A DNA stretch of 64,000 nucleotides from Virgisporangium aurantiacum (GCF_016863635.1 NZ_BOPG01000003.1:349383-413382); one strand, 5' to 3'; positions 29,637-38,695 are shown, counted from the stretch's first letter. Notes: generated from the sequence alone by a model not told the origin. Numbers and translations are program-made.

Positions 29637-30205
29637 CGCGCCTGCTCCTTCTCGGTTTCGGCCACCGCGTCGCCGGTCGGCCGCGGCGCCGGAGCGTGCC
29701 GGACGATCGTGACCTCGCAGTGGTCGAGCCAGCGCACCTCGGCCTCCGCCTGGAAGATCATCGCGTCGAGAACCAGCAGCCAGGACAGGTCGGTCGGCGT
29801 CGCCGTGCGGGCCTTGAGCCGCGTGTACTCCTGCAGCGCGCGCATGGTGGCGGTCCGCTGGGCCTGGATGACCCGGGGCACGTCGACACCCGCGGTGGTG
29901 AGGGCGAGCGCGAGCTTGATCGCGAGTTCGTCGCGGGGACGCTCACCGCGCCGCACCGGCGTGGTGAACCACGCGTCGAGATCGGCCCGGCCGGCCTCGG
30001 TGATCGAGTACGGCCGTTGCCCGTTCTCGCTCTCCGGCAGGCCCACCGCCAGGCCGTCGCGCTCCAGCCGGGCCAGGGTCGTGTAGACCTGCCCGATGTT
30101 GAGCGGCCACGTTCCGCCGGTGGTCTCCTCGAACGCGACGCGTAGCTGGTAGCCGTACATCGGACCCCGCCGCAGCAGCGCCAGCAACCCGTACCTGATC
30201 GACAT
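29633..30205 (-). CDS. PadR family transcriptional repressor
   Basis: Encodes 190 aa. The N-terminal winged helix shows the PadR pattern LLALLRRGPMYGYQLRVAFEE ... INIGQVYTTLARLERDGLV-like (here LNIGQVYTTLARLERDGLAV). The C-terminal half (from about 110) is the alpha-helical Vir_act_alpha_C dimerisation domain. A 24-bp near-perfect palindrome lies 2 nt upstream of the ATG, over the predicted -10 region, so it very probably represses its own operon, including the ABC exporter, and is released by a substrate of that pump. Confidence 0.93.
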   Translation of the reverse strand: MSIRYGLLALLRRGPMYGYQLRVAFEETTGGTWPLNIGQVYTTLARLERDGLAVGLPESENGQRPYSITEAGRADLDAWFTTPVRRGERPRDELAIKLALALTTAGVDVPRVIQAQRTATMRALQEYTRLKARTATPTDLSWLLVLDAMIFQAEAEVRWLDHCEVTIVRHAPAPRPTGDAVAETEKEQAR

Positions 30206-30207
30206 GG

Positions 30208-30242
30208 ATACCGAGTATGCATACTCCGTATGCCCGTGACAA
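30208..30242 (-). promoter_or_regulatory. padR operon promoter and 24-bp operator
   Basis: Minus-strand -35 TTGTCA (30242-30237), 17-bp spacer and -10 CATACT (30219-30214) precede the padR ATG (30205) by 8 nt. The operator is ATAC-n-GAGTATGCATACTC-n-GTAT (30208-30231), a palindrome with one mismatched pair, covering the -10 box and the start site. This placement would block RNA polymerase when PadR binds. Confidence 0.8.
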
Positions 30243-30274
30243 GAAAAAATCCCGGACGCCGTCGACGTCCGGGA
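30243..30274 (-). terminator. rho-independent terminator of map
   Basis: TCCCGGACG (30250-30258) pairs with CGTCCGGGA (30266-30274); on the minus strand TTTTTTC follows at once, giving a classical terminator 13 nt past the map stop. Its U-run runs directly into the -35 box of the padR promoter. Confidence 0.92.
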
Positions 30275-30287
30275 TCCGCTGTTCCGG

Positions 30288-31145
30288 TTACGGCAGGGTC
30301 AGGATCTCCACGCCGTCGTCGGTGACGAGGACCGTGTGCTCGAACTGGGCCGTCCACTTCCGGTCCTTCGTGACGACGGTCCAGCCGTCCTTCCACATCT
30401 CGTACCGGTGGGTGCCGATCGTGATCATCGGCTCGATCGTGAACGTCATGCCCGGTTCCATGATCGTGGTGAGGTCGGGCTTGTCGTAGTGCGGCACGTA
30501 GAGGCCGGAGTGGAACGTCTCACCGATGCCGTGACCGGTGAAGTCGCGCACCACGCCGTAGCCGAAGCGGCGGGCGTACGCCTCGATCACCCGGCCGACG
30601 GCGTTCAGCGGCCGCCCGGGCGCGACGGCGCGGATGCCACGCATCATCGCCTCGTGGGTCCGCTCGACGAGCAGCCGGTTCTCCTCGGTGACGTTGCCGA
30701 CGCAGAACGTGGCGTCGGTGTCGCCGTGCACGCCGTGGATGAACGCGGTGACGTCGACGTTGATGATGTCGCCGTCCTCGATCACCGTCGTGTCGGGGAT
30801 GCCGTGGCAGATGATCTCGTTGAGCGACGTGCAGCACGACTTCGGGAAGCCCTTGTACCCGAGCGTCGACGGGTAGGCGCCGTGATCGCACAGGAACTCG
30901 TGGACGACCGCGTCGACCTCGTCGGTGGTGACGCCGGGCTGGCAGTGCTCGCCGGCGAGCTGGGTGGCCTGCGCGGCCAGCCGGCTGGCGATGCGCATCT
31001 TCTCGATGATCTCCGGCGTCTGCACGTCGGAGCCGCGGTGCCTCTTGGGCCCCGGCCTGCCGACATACTCCGGACGGACGATGTTCGCCGGCACCTCCCG
31101 CCACGGGGACAGCGTGCCGGGCCGGAGTGGGGCGCGGGTCTGCAT
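30288..31145 (-). CDS. map: type I methionine aminopeptidase
   Basis: Encodes 285 aa; start chosen at ATG 31145, which lies 7 nt after TAGGCT (31158-31153), so a leaderless mRNA is likely. Removes the initiator Met. Metal ligands are in [24 protein letters not shown] (two Asp), GHGIGETFH (His), TIEPM (Glu) and QFEHTVLV (Glu). The N-terminal ~40 residues form the extension typical of actinobacterial MetAP1c (with PxxP-like [10 protein letters not shown]). In M. tuberculosis mapB is also next to glnA4 and its partners, as here. Confidence 0.96.
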   Translation of the reverse strand: MQTRAPLRPGTLSPWREVPANIVRPEYVGRPGPKRHRGSDVQTPEIIEKMRIASRLAAQATQLAGEHCQPGVTTDEVDAVVHEFLCDHGAYPSTLGYKGFPKSCCTSLNEIICHGIPDTTVIEDGDIINVDVTAFIHGVHGDTDATFCVGNVTEENRLLVERTHEAMMRGIRAVAPGRPLNAVGRVIEAYARRFGYGVVRDFTGHGIGETFHSGLYVPHYDKPDLTTIMEPGMTFTIEPMITIGTHRYEMWKDGWTVVTKDRKWTAQFEHTVLVTDDGVEILTLP

Positions 31146-31176
31146 GAGGACGAGCCTAGCCGGTGGCCGGTACCGG

Positions 31177-31875
31177 TCAGGCGGCCTCCACCAGGGCACG
31201 GAACGGACGGGGGTCGCCGGCCATCTCCGGATGCCACTGCACGCCGAACACGAACCGGCGGCCCGGGTCCTCCACCGCCTCGATCACGCCGTCGTCGGCC
31301 CAGCCGGTGACGGTCAGCTTGCCGGGGTCGCTGACCGCCTGGTGGTGGTACGAGTTGACCTCGGCCGCCGGGCCGAACACGGCGGCGGCGATGCTGCCCG
31401 GCGCGAACGTCGCCCGGTGGCTGCCGTACACGCCGGGCGCCGGGGCATGTTTGTTCGCTCCACCGAGCACGTCGGGGAGGTGCTGGTGCAACTGCCCGTC
31501 GTAGGCCACCGCGAGCAGTTCCATGCCGCGGCACACCCCGAGCACCGGCAGGTCCACGTCGAGCGCGGCGCCGAGCACGGCCACCTCGCCCGCGTCGCGG
31601 TCGGGCCGGGTCACGGTGAGTTCGTGCGGCTCGGCGCCGTACCGCGCCGGCTCGATGTCGGCCCCGCCGGCGAGCACCAGCCCGTCGAGCCGGCGCACAA
31701 GGTCGGCAGCGCCAGCTGCGCCGCCGATGGAGTCGGGGGGCAGCACCACGGCGCGGCCGCCGGCTTCGGTCACCATGAGCACATAGGACTCCGGGACGAG
31801 CACCGCGCGCATTTCCCACACGCCCCACGCCGCGGGTTCGACGTACGCGGTGATCCCGATCAGCGGCCGCGTCAC
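31177..31875 (-). CDS. class I glutamine amidotransferase-like gamma-glutamyl hydrolase (PuuD-like)
   Basis: Encodes 232 aa. The nucleophile elbow is GVCRGMEL with C115; the His/Glu partners are H215 and E217 in VQWHPEM. PuuD-type peptidase C26 enzymes hydrolyse gamma-glutamyl amides such as gamma-glutamyl-GABA, releasing glutamate. The GTG start overlaps the SDR stop as GTGA. In the M. tuberculosis glnA4 cluster an equivalent amidotransferase (Rv2859c) is present. In this pathway it would carry out the last step, removing the glutamyl group added by the GlnA4-like ligase. Confidence 0.9.
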   Translation of the reverse strand: MTRPLIGITAYVEPAAWGVWEMRAVLVPESYVLMVTEAGGRAVVLPPDSIGGAAGAADLVRRLDGLVLAGGADIEPARYGAEPHELTVTRPDRDAGEVAVLGAALDVDLPVLGVCRGMELLAVAYDGQLHQHLPDVLGGANKHAPAPGVYGSHRATFAPGSIAAAVFGPAAEVNSYHHQAVSDPGKLTVTGWADDGVIEAVEDPGRRFVFGVQWHPEMAGDPRPFRALVEAA

Positions 31876-32636
31876 AGCGGTGTGACGTAGGCGCCGGTGA
31901 TGCCACCGTCGACCACGAACGTGTTGGCGGTCATGAAGCTGGAGTCGTCGCTGGCGAGGAACGCCACCGCCGCGGCGATCTCGGCCGGGTCGCCGAACCG
32001 GCCCATCGGGACGTGCACCAGCCGCCGCGCCGCGCGCTCCGGGTCCTTGGCGAACAGCTCCATCAGCATCGGCGTGGCGATCGGCCCGGGGCACAACGCG
32101 TTGACCCGGATGCCCTCCCGCGCGAACTGCACGCCGAGTTCCCGGGTCATCGACAGCACGGCGCCCTTGCTGGCGGTGTAGGCGATCTGCGACGTCGCCG
32201 CGCCGAGCAGCGCCACGAAGCTCGCGGTGTTGATGATCGAGCCCTTGCCCTGCCGGCGCATGTGCGGCAGCACGTACTTGCAGCAGTAGTAGACGCTCGT
32301 CGCGTTCACCGACATGACGCGCTCCCACGCGTTGATGTCGGTGTCGAGGATCGAGTCGTCCTCCGGCGGCGAGATGCCCGCGTTGTTGAACGCGATGTCG
32401 ACCCGGCCGTGCCGCTCGGCCACGCCGTCGAACAGCTCGCGCACCTGCTCCTCGTCGGCCACGTCGACCGTGACCGCTTCGCCGCCCACCTCCTCCGCGG
32501 CGGCCTTCGCGGCCGCGGGGTTCAGGTCGGCGGCGACCACGACGGCGCCCTCCGCCGCGAACCGCCGCGCCGTCGCCAGCCCGATGCCGCTGCCGGCGCC
32601 GGTGATCACGGCGACGCGTCCTTCCAACCGGTTCAT
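31872..32636 (-). CDS. short-chain dehydrogenase/reductase
   Basis: Encodes 254 aa. Cofactor loop TGAGSGIG (12-19), NNAG (about 84-87), catalytic S139, Y153 and K157 (YTASK) are intact; D37 after the second strand (VVVAADLNP) favours NAD+. Its place between the aldehyde dehydrogenase and the gamma-glutamyl hydrolase suggests it oxidises a gamma-glutamyl amino-alcohol to the aldehyde, as proposed for related actinobacterial clusters (M. tuberculosis Rv2857c is the equivalent). AGGAG precedes the ATG by 4 nt. Annotation as 3-oxoacyl-ACP reductase is a common but less likely label. Confidence 0.88.
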   Translation of the reverse strand: MNRLEGRVAVITGAGSGIGLATARRFAAEGAVVVAADLNPAAAKAAAEEVGGEAVTVDVADEEQVRELFDGVAERHGRVDIAFNNAGISPPEDDSILDTDINAWERVMSVNATSVYYCCKYVLPHMRRQGKGSIINTASFVALLGAATSQIAYTASKGAVLSMTRELGVQFAREGIRVNALCPGPIATPMLMELFAKDPERAARRLVHVPMGRFGDPAEIAAAVAFLASDDSSFMTANTFVVDGGITGAYVTPL

Positions 32637-32643
32637 GGTTCTC

Positions 32644-33996
32644 CTACTCGCTGCTGAAGAAGATGTTCTTGACCTCGGTGAAGGCCGCCACCGCGTCCGG
32701 GCCGAGCTCGCGGCCGAGGCCGCTCTGCTTGACGCCGCCGAACGGCGTCCAGTACCGCACGCTGGAGTTCGAGTTGACGCTCAGGTTGCCGGTCTCCACC
32801 CCCCGGGAAACGCGGATCGCCCGGCCGAGGTCGCTGGTCCAGATCGAGCCGCTGAGACCGTACTCGGTGTCGTTGGCCAGTTCGACCGCCGCCGCCTCGT
32901 CGTCGAACGGCAGCACCGACACGACCGGGCCGAAGATCTCCTCGCGCCAGTGCCGGTCGTTCTCGTCGTGGGCGAGCAGCACGGTGGGCGGGAACCAGAA
33001 GCCCTTTCCGGACGGCGCGCTACCGCGGAACGCGACGTCCGCACCGTCCACATAGGACGCGACGGACTCCCGTTGCGCGGCCGAGATGAGCGGGCCCATC
33101 TCAGCGTCGGAGTCGGCGGGATCGGTGCAGCGGAACGCCGTCACCGAGGTTTCGAGCAGTTCGAGGAAGCGGTCGAACACCGGGCGCTGCACGAGGATCC
33201 GCGATCGGGCGCAGCAGTCCTGCCCGGCGTTGTCGAACGCCGCCGACGGCGCGGCGGCCGCGGCCTTTTCGAGGTCGGCGTCGGCGAACACGATGTTGGC
33301 GCTCTTGCCGCCGAGTTCGAGCGTGAGCCGCTTCACCTGGTCGGCACAGCCGGCCATGATGCGCTTGCCCACCTCGGTGGACCCGGTGAAGCACACCTTG
33401 CGCACCAGGGGATGCGTGACGAACCGCTCCCCCACGACCGAGCCCTTGCCGGGCAGCACGGTGAACACACCCTCCGGGATGCCGGCCGCCAGCGCCAGTT
33501 CGGCGAGCCGCATCGCGGTGAGCGGCGTGACCTCCGCCGGCTTGAGCACGACCGTGTTGCCGGCCGCGAGTGCGGGCGCGAAGCCCCAGCCGGCGATCGG
33601 CATCGGGAAGTTCCACGGCACGATGACGCCCACCACGCCGAGCGGTTCGTGGAACGTGACGTTCATCCCGCCCGGCACCGGAATCTGGTGGCCCAGCAGG
33701 CGTTCCGGCGCGGCCGAGTAGTACGCGAGGACGTCGCGCACGTTGCCGGCCTCCCACCGGGCGTTGCCGATGGTGTGCCCGGAGTTGCGCACCTCCAGCC
33801 GCGCCAGCTCCTCGATGTGATCGTCCACGATGGACGCGAACCGCCGCAGCAACCGGCCCCGGTCACCCGGCGACATGGCCTTCCACGCCGGGAACGCCTC
33901 GTGCGCCCGGGCGATGGCGGCGTCGGTCTCCTCCATGGACGCGGCCGGAACGGACGCGACCACCTCTTCGGTGACCGGGCTCAGAACCTCTGTCAT
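32644..33996 (-). CDS. NAD(P)-dependent aldehyde dehydrogenase (AldC-like)
   Basis: Encodes 450 aa, slightly short for the family (about 480). Catalytic Cys in GQDCCARSR (C261 by alignment with GQxC), general base E228 in LELGGKSANIV, NAD-loop FTGSTEVG, EIFGPVVSV and the PFGGVKQSGLGRE tail are present. The ATG at 33996 shares a base with the stop of the ligase gene (TAATG), fixing the start. It should oxidise a gamma-glutamylated aldehyde to the acid; gamma-glutamyl-aminobutyraldehyde and gamma-glutamyl-acetaldehyde are the known substrates in related pathways. Confidence 0.93.
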   Translation of the reverse strand: MTEVLSPVTEEVVASVPAASMEETDAAIARAHEAFPAWKAMSPGDRGRLLRRFASIVDDHIEELARLEVRNSGHTIGNARWEAGNVRDVLAYYSAAPERLLGHQIPVPGGMNVTFHEPLGVVGVIVPWNFPMPIAGWGFAPALAAGNTVVLKPAEVTPLTAMRLAELALAAGIPEGVFTVLPGKGSVVGERFVTHPLVRKVCFTGSTEVGKRIMAGCADQVKRLTLELGGKSANIVFADADLEKAAAAAPSAAFDNAGQDCCARSRILVQRPVFDRFLELLETSVTAFRCTDPADSDAEMGPLISAAQRESVASYVDGADVAFRGSAPSGKGFWFPPTVLLAHDENDRHWREEIFGPVVSVLPFDDEAAAVELANDTEYGLSGSIWTSDLGRAIRVSRGVETGNLSVNSNSSVRYWTPFGGVKQSGLGRELGPDAVAAFTEVKNIFFSSE

Positions 33997-35357
33997 TACA
34001 GCCTCTCGAAGCCTCGTACCAGTTCCCAGTCGGTGACCGCCGCGTCGAACGCGGTGAGTTCCACCTTCGCGTTGTTGGCGTAGTGGGCGACCACGTCCTC
34101 CCCGAACGCGTTCCGCGCGATCTCGCTGCCCTCCCACAGGGCCAGGGCGTCGCGCAGCGTGGCCGGCACGTGCGGCGCCGTCTCGTCGACGTAGGCGTTG
34201 CCGACGTACTCGTCCTCGAGCGCCAGGTCGTTCTCGATGCCGTGCAGGGCACCGGCGACGAGGCCGGCGACGGCGAGGTACGGGTTGACGTCGGCGCCGG
34301 GAACCCGGTTCTCCACCCGCATCGAGGCGGGGCCGTGGCCGACGAGGCGCAGCGAGCAGGTGCGGTTGTCGGTCCCCCAGCGCACGGCCGTCGGCGCGAA
34401 CGAGCCGGCCACGTACCGCTTGTAGGAGTTGATGTTCGGCGCGAACAGCAACGTGAACTCGCGCATCGTGGCGAGCATTCCGGCCATCGCGGCACCCATC
34501 ACCGGTGACGTATGACCGGGCCCGTCGCCGTACGCCACCGGCTTGCCGTCGCGAACGCCGCGCAGCGAGAAGTGGATGTGGCACGAGTTGCCCTCGCGCG
34601 CGTTCGGCTTGGCCATGAACGTGACCGACATGCCCTCCTGCGCGGCGATCTCCTTCGCGCCGTTCTTGTAGATGACGTGGTTGTCGCAGGCGGCCTGCGC
34701 CTCGTCGTACTTGAACGCCACCTCGTGCTGGCCGAGGTTGCACTCGCCCTTGGCGCTCTCCGGGGTGAGCCCGGCGCCGAACATGTCGTTGCGCAGCCGG
34801 CGGAGGAACGGTTCGACGCGGGCGGTCTGCAGCAGCGAGTAGTCGGCGTTGAAGATGTTGCCGGGCGTGAGGTCGCGGTAGCCGCGGGCGTACGCGTCCT
34901 CGTAGGAGTTCTTGTAGAGCACGAACTCCAGTTCCGTGCCGGCGTAGGCGCGGTAGCCGGCGTCGGCGAGGCGGGCCAGCTGCTTCTGCAGGATCTGCCG
35001 CGGCGACGCGGGCACCGGGGTGTGGTCGTGGTCGAGCCAGTTCAGGTCGGCGATCACGAGCGCGGTGCCGGGGTGCCACGGCATCGGGCGCAGCGTCGAG
35101 AAGTCGGGCGTCATCGCGAAGTCGCCGTAGCCGCGCGACCAGCTCGACATTTCGTAGCCCTCGACGGTGTTCATCTCCACGTCGACGGCGAGCAGGTAGT
35201 TGCAACCCTCGGTGCCGTTGGCCACCACCTCGTCCATGAAGTGCCGGGCGTGGAACCGCTTGCCCTGCAGGCGCCCCTGCATGTCGGTGATCGCCACGAC
35301 CACGGTGTCGATATCCCCGCGGTCGACCTGCGTCGCCAGCTCCTCGAGCGTCAACAT
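33996..35357 (-). CDS. glutamine synthetase-like gamma-glutamyl-amine ligase (GlnA4/PuuA type)
   Basis: Encodes 453 aa from ATG 35357, preceded by GGAGG. It has GS-III-like sequence: an N-terminal beta-grasp (1-100) then the catalytic barrel with AGTELEFVLY (metal Glu), KGECNLGQHEVAFKY, FMAKPNAREGNSCHIHFSL, INSYKRYVAGSFAPTAVRWGTDNRT and the VENRVPGADVNPYLAVAGLVA tail. It is not a standard GlnA: the adenylylation Tyr loop of GSI is absent. Relatives ligate glutamate to ethanolamine (Streptomyces GlnA4) or polyamines (PuuA, GlnA3). Position next to SDR, ALDH and a PuuD-like hydrolase supports amine catabolism. The exact amine is inferred. Confidence 0.9.
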   Translation of the reverse strand: MLTLEELATQVDRGDIDTVVVAITDMQGRLQGKRFHARHFMDEVVANGTEGCNYLLAVDVEMNTVEGYEMSSWSRGYGDFAMTPDFSTLRPMPWHPGTALVIADLNWLDHDHTPVPASPRQILQKQLARLADAGYRAYAGTELEFVLYKNSYEDAYARGYRDLTPGNIFNADYSLLQTARVEPFLRRLRNDMFGAGLTPESAKGECNLGQHEVAFKYDEAQAACDNHVIYKNGAKEIAAQEGMSVTFMAKPNAREGNSCHIHFSLRGVRDGKPVAYGDGPGHTSPVMGAAMAGMLATMREFTLLFAPNINSYKRYVAGSFAPTAVRWGTDNRTCSLRLVGHGPASMRVENRVPGADVNPYLAVAGLVAGALHGIENDLALEDEYVGNAYVDETAPHVPATLRDALALWEGSEIARNAFGEDVVAHYANNAKVELTAFDAAVTDWELVRGFERL

Positions 35358-35373
35358 CTGACCTCCGCCGTAA

Positions 35374-35384
35374 TGGTCTAACAA
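35374..35384 (-). promoter_or_regulatory. candidate FadR-type operator upstream of the ligase gene
   Basis: TGGTCTAACAA resembles the FadR-subfamily half-symmetric site TGGTxxxACCA, with two imperfect positions. It sits in the 37-nt gap between the regulator stop and the ligase start. Binding by the adjacent GntR/FadR protein is inference. Confidence 0.4.
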
Positions 35385-35394
35385 TAGCCCTTTT

Positions 35395-36120
35395 TCATCC
35401 CAGCAGACCGCGCAGCAGTTCCGCCGTGCCGTCGCAGTGCTCCTCCATACCCACCCGGGCGACCTCGGGATCGCCGGCCAGGATCGCGTCGACGATCATC
35501 GTGTGCTGGGCGTCGGAGTGGTCGAGATTGCGGCGGATCACCGGGATCGCGGCGAGCAACTGGTCGAGCCGCAGTTGCACGTCGGCGACCGCCGCGGCCA
35601 CCGACTCGCTGCCGCTGGCCGCCGCGATCGCGAGGTGCAACCGGGAGTCGTTGACCCGCCGGGTGGTGGGGTCGCGGTCGCGCGACGCGGTGAGGCAGGC
35701 CACCAGCCGCGACCGCTGCGCGGCCGACAGCGGCCGGCCGGCGGCCAGCGCGGCGGCGCCCGGTTCCAGCACCCGACGGAAGTCGAGCGCGTCGTGCAAC
35801 TGGTCGCCCATCTCGCGGGCGAGCGTGCCGGCGTCGAGCGCCGGCCCGGAGTTCGGTCCCGAGTGGACGACGAACGTGCCGCCCGCCCGGCCCCGGCGCG
35901 ACTCCAGGTACCCCGCCTCCCGGAGCGCCGCGATCGCCTCCCGCAGCGTCACCCGGGACACCCGCAACTGCTCCGCCAGTTCCCGCTCGGGTGGCAACCG
36001 CTCGCCGACCGCGACCAGGCCGAGCCGGATGGCCTGGGCCAGCCGCGCGACCGTGATCTCGAAGGCGTTGCCGCCCCGGACCGGTCGCCACACTGGCACT
36101 TCCGTCAGATCGGCCGCCAC
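35395..36120 (-). CDS. FadR-subfamily GntR transcriptional regulator
   Basis: Encodes 241 aa. N-terminal wHTH (LPPERELAEQLRVSRVTLREAIAALREAGYLESRRGRAGGTFV) is followed by an FCD effector domain (about 95-235) with His/Asp residues (DSRLHLAI, DHSDAQHTMI) suited to metal-dependent ligand binding. GAGAGG stands 6 nt before the GTG start. It lies between the permease and the ligase gene on the same strand, so it probably senses the amine or a glutamylated intermediate and controls the island. Confidence 0.93.
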   Translation of the reverse strand: MAADLTEVPVWRPVRGGNAFEITVARLAQAIRLGLVAVGERLPPERELAEQLRVSRVTLREAIAALREAGYLESRRGRAGGTFVVHSGPNSGPALDAGTLAREMGDQLHDALDFRRVLEPGAAALAAGRPLSAAQRSRLVACLTASRDRDPTTRRVNDSRLHLAIAAASGSESVAAAVADVQLRLDQLLAAIPVIRRNLDHSDAQHTMIVDAILAGDPEVARVGMEEHCDGTAELLRGLLG

Positions 36121-36138
36121 CGTCTGCCTCTCATAGGC

Positions 36139-36165
36139 GGCCGCCGGCGCTGAACGCCGGCGGCC
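36139..36165 (-). terminator. hairpin between permease and regulator genes
   Basis: GGCCGCCGGCG pairs with CGCCGGCGGCC (11 bp) around a 5-nt loop, in the 54-nt gap after the permease stop. No U-run follows. It can reduce transcription from the kinase/permease genes into the regulator. Confidence 0.7.
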
Positions 36166-36174
36166 GACACTTGT

Positions 36175-37728
36175 CTACTTGTTCAGCACCGGGTCGTCGA
36201 TCGTACGGCGCATGCCGGTGAAGTGCTTCCGCCCGTCGACGAACCACATGACGACGATGACCACACCCGCGAGCAGCAGCACCAGCGGGGCGTAGTTGAC
36301 CGCCTTCCAGTCGAAGCCGTCGTTGCCGGGAACGCCGGCCGGGCTGATCGGCAGGATGAAGTAGATCGAGATGATGACGATCTCGACCGCCGCGATCCAG
36401 CCGATCACCTTGTACTTGCGGCCGAGCGTCCACGGGCCCGGCACGAACCGGTCGCCCATCCGCAACCGGAGCACGATCGGGATGAGGAACGCCACGTACA
36501 GCCCGATCACCGCCACCGAGACCACCGCGTAGAACGCGACCGGAACGCCGTTGGGCGCCTCGTAGAGGGCCGGCAGGGTGAGGATCAGGCCGGCGACCGT
36601 GCCGAAGATGATGCCGGCGACGGGCGTGCCGTTACGGTCCACCTTGGACAGTGTGCGCCAGGCCGGCAGGCCGCGGTCGCGGGCGAACGCGTACGTCATG
36701 CGCGACATGCTCGTCACGCAACTCATCCCGCAGAAGAACTGGCCGATCGTGGAGATGATGATGACGGCCTTGAAGAAGCCCGACGACAACGCGCCGTCGA
36801 GTAGCACGGACACCGCGCCGCCGCCCTCGGTGACGGCCGCCGGGTCCTGGACGGCGAACAGGAACGCCAGCAACAGGATCCAGCCGCCGATCGCCGAGTA
36901 CGCGATCGACTGCCACAACCCGTTCGCCGCCGCCCGGGACGCGCCCTTGGTCTCTTCCGAGACGTGCGCGCACGCGTCGAACCCGGTGATCGTGTACTGC
37001 GTCAGCAGGAAGCCCAGCGGCAGGATGTAGAGCCAGTACATGCCGCCGCTGTCGGAGCCGTCGGCGAACCCGGAGTTGTTCAGCCGCTCGCCGAACACCC
37101 ATCCGGCGCCCTGGTGCGTGTCGGGCACGAAGATCAGGATGCCGACGATGACGGCCGCGCCGAACACGTGCCACCACACCGAGACGTTCTGCAGGTGGTT
37201 GATGATCGACTGGCCGAACACGTTGATGAGCGCGTGCAGCGCCAGGATGACCACGAACAGCAGGAACACCTGGGTCAGCGTGCCTTCCCAGCCGTCGACC
37301 ATGTTCACCAGCACGATGTTGAGGAACGTCGCGCAGCCGTAGTCGACCGACGCGGTCACGGCGATCAGACCGATCAGGTTCAGCCAGCCGGTGACGTATC
37401 CGGACAGCGGGCCGCCCATCTTCGACGCCCACCAGTAGATGCCACCGGCTGTCGGGTACGCCGACACCAACTCCGACATCGCGAAGCCGATGAGCAGGAT
37501 GAAGATGGAGATGAGGGGCCAGCCCCAGGAGATCGCGACCGGTCCGCCGTTGTTCCAGGCCTGGCCGAACGTCGTGAAACAGCCGGCCAGGATCGAGATG
37601 ATGCTGAAGGAGATGGCGAAGTTGGAGAACGCGCTCCATTTCCGCCTGAGCTCCTGCTTGTATCCGAGTTCGGCGAGCAGCCTTTCGTCGTCGCCAGGAT
37701 CGTGTACCCGCTGCGATGCCGTTGCCAT
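36175..37728 (-). CDS. APC superfamily amino acid/amine permease
   Basis: Encodes 517 aa with 12 predicted membrane helices. The start has the ELRRKWSAFSNFAISFSIISI block of the amino acid/choline permease family, followed by GPVAISWGWPLIS, SELVSAYPTAGGIYWWASKM and DACAHVSEETKGASRAA, all typical of the amino acid-polyamine-choline group (GabP/HNM1-like). Likely proton-coupled uptake of the substrate handled by the linked ligase pathway. It lies 16 nt downstream of the kinase-like gene and 54 nt upstream of the regulator. Confidence 0.92.
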   Translation of the reverse strand: MATASQRVHDPGDDERLLAELGYKQELRRKWSAFSNFAISFSIISILAGCFTTFGQAWNNGGPVAISWGWPLISIFILLIGFAMSELVSAYPTAGGIYWWASKMGGPLSGYVTGWLNLIGLIAVTASVDYGCATFLNIVLVNMVDGWEGTLTQVFLLFVVILALHALINVFGQSIINHLQNVSVWWHVFGAAVIVGILIFVPDTHQGAGWVFGERLNNSGFADGSDSGGMYWLYILPLGFLLTQYTITGFDACAHVSEETKGASRAAANGLWQSIAYSAIGGWILLLAFLFAVQDPAAVTEGGGAVSVLLDGALSSGFFKAVIIISTIGQFFCGMSCVTSMSRMTYAFARDRGLPAWRTLSKVDRNGTPVAGIIFGTVAGLILTLPALYEAPNGVPVAFYAVVSVAVIGLYVAFLIPIVLRLRMGDRFVPGPWTLGRKYKVIGWIAAVEIVIISIYFILPISPAGVPGNDGFDWKAVNYAPLVLLLAGVVIVVMWFVDGRKHFTGMRRTIDDPVLNK

Positions 37729-37744
37729 GGCACCTCTTTTCGGT

Positions 37745-38695
37745 TCAGGGGCGATGCGCGGGCCGTCGACCCGCTGCGGTGTCGAGCAACCGGCCGAAGT
37801 CGGTGGCGGTCAGGTCGCGCACGGCCTGCCCCCACTTGTCGGCCGCTTCCCCGGCATAGTCGAATCCACTGTCCCCCTTGGTGATCAATCCACAGTGGAC
37901 GGCGAACCACAGCGTCCACGTCACGTTGGACGCGATGAGGTTCAGCCGAACGCGGGCCAGGAGCGCTGCGTTGTGCTCCGGCCCGAAATAAGCCGCTGCC
38001 AGCCGACCCGCCTGATCGGGGTCGAGATCGGCCTCCGCCGCTATGTCACCCAGCTCGAAAGCCGGGTCGTTGTTGCCGGACAATTGATAATCGATGATCC
38101 TGACGCGGCCGTCGGGCGCCTGGATGAAGTTCTCGGGTAACAGGTCGTTGTGGCACGGCACGGTCGGCAGCGGAGCCGCCGCCAACGTCGCCCGCAACCG
38201 GCCGACCGCGTCGTCGTGGTCGTGGTAACCGGCGGGCACCGGCAGGTCGTGCCGCGCGCACAGGTCCAGCAGTTCGTCGCGTTTGGCGAAGATGTCGAAG
38301 TCGTTGCCGAACCGCTCGCCGGAGTGCAACGCGCGGCAGGCGGTCGCGATCGGTTCGGCCCGGTCCGGGTCACGCACGTCGGCCGCACCGAGGGTGCGGC
38401 CGGGCAGGAATTCGAGCAGAAGCGCGGGGACGTCGGGCAGCACCTCGACCACCCGGGCGCCGATGCCGGTTCGCGCCGCGGCGAGCGTGTTCTCCACCTC
38501 CGCCGCGGGCGGCACCCCGAGCCCGGCGGCGGAGACGGCGGGCTCCAGGACCCGGAGCACGTACCGGTCGGCGTCGGCGGTGACGAGGTAGATGTGGTGA
38601 CTCAGCCCGCCGGCGAGCGGCTCATACGTCACCTCGCGCCCGGCCACGGACGCAACCCGTCCCAACAGGGCGTCGACCGCCGGCACACCGCTCAT
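37745..38695 (-). CDS. choline/ethanolamine kinase-like phosphotransferase
   Basis: Encodes 316 aa from ATG 38695 with GGAGGG upstream. Protein-kinase-like APH fold: a glycine-loop-like GGLSHHIYLV (29-38), catalytic HNDLLPEN (182-189, Asp184 and Asn189) and metal-binding IDYQLSGNND (Asp202). The 'LSHH...' start and 'IDYxxxGxND' are closest in style to choline/ethanolamine kinases (LicA group) rather than antibiotic phosphotransferases. Being the first gene of the amine island it may phosphorylate choline or ethanolamine, an inference from both motif and context. Confidence 0.82.
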   Translation of the reverse strand: MSGVPAVDALLGRVASVAGREVTYEPLAGGLSHHIYLVTADADRYVLRVLEPAVSAAGLGVPPAAEVENTLAAARTGIGARVVEVLPDVPALLLEFLPGRTLGAADVRDPDRAEPIATACRALHSGERFGNDFDIFAKRDELLDLCARHDLPVPAGYHDHDDAVGRLRATLAAAPLPTVPCHNDLLPENFIQAPDGRVRIIDYQLSGNNDPAFELGDIAAEADLDPDQAGRLAAAYFGPEHNAALLARVRLNLIASNVTWTLWFAVHCGLITKGDSGFDYAGEAADKWGQAVRDLTATDFGRLLDTAAGRRPAHRP

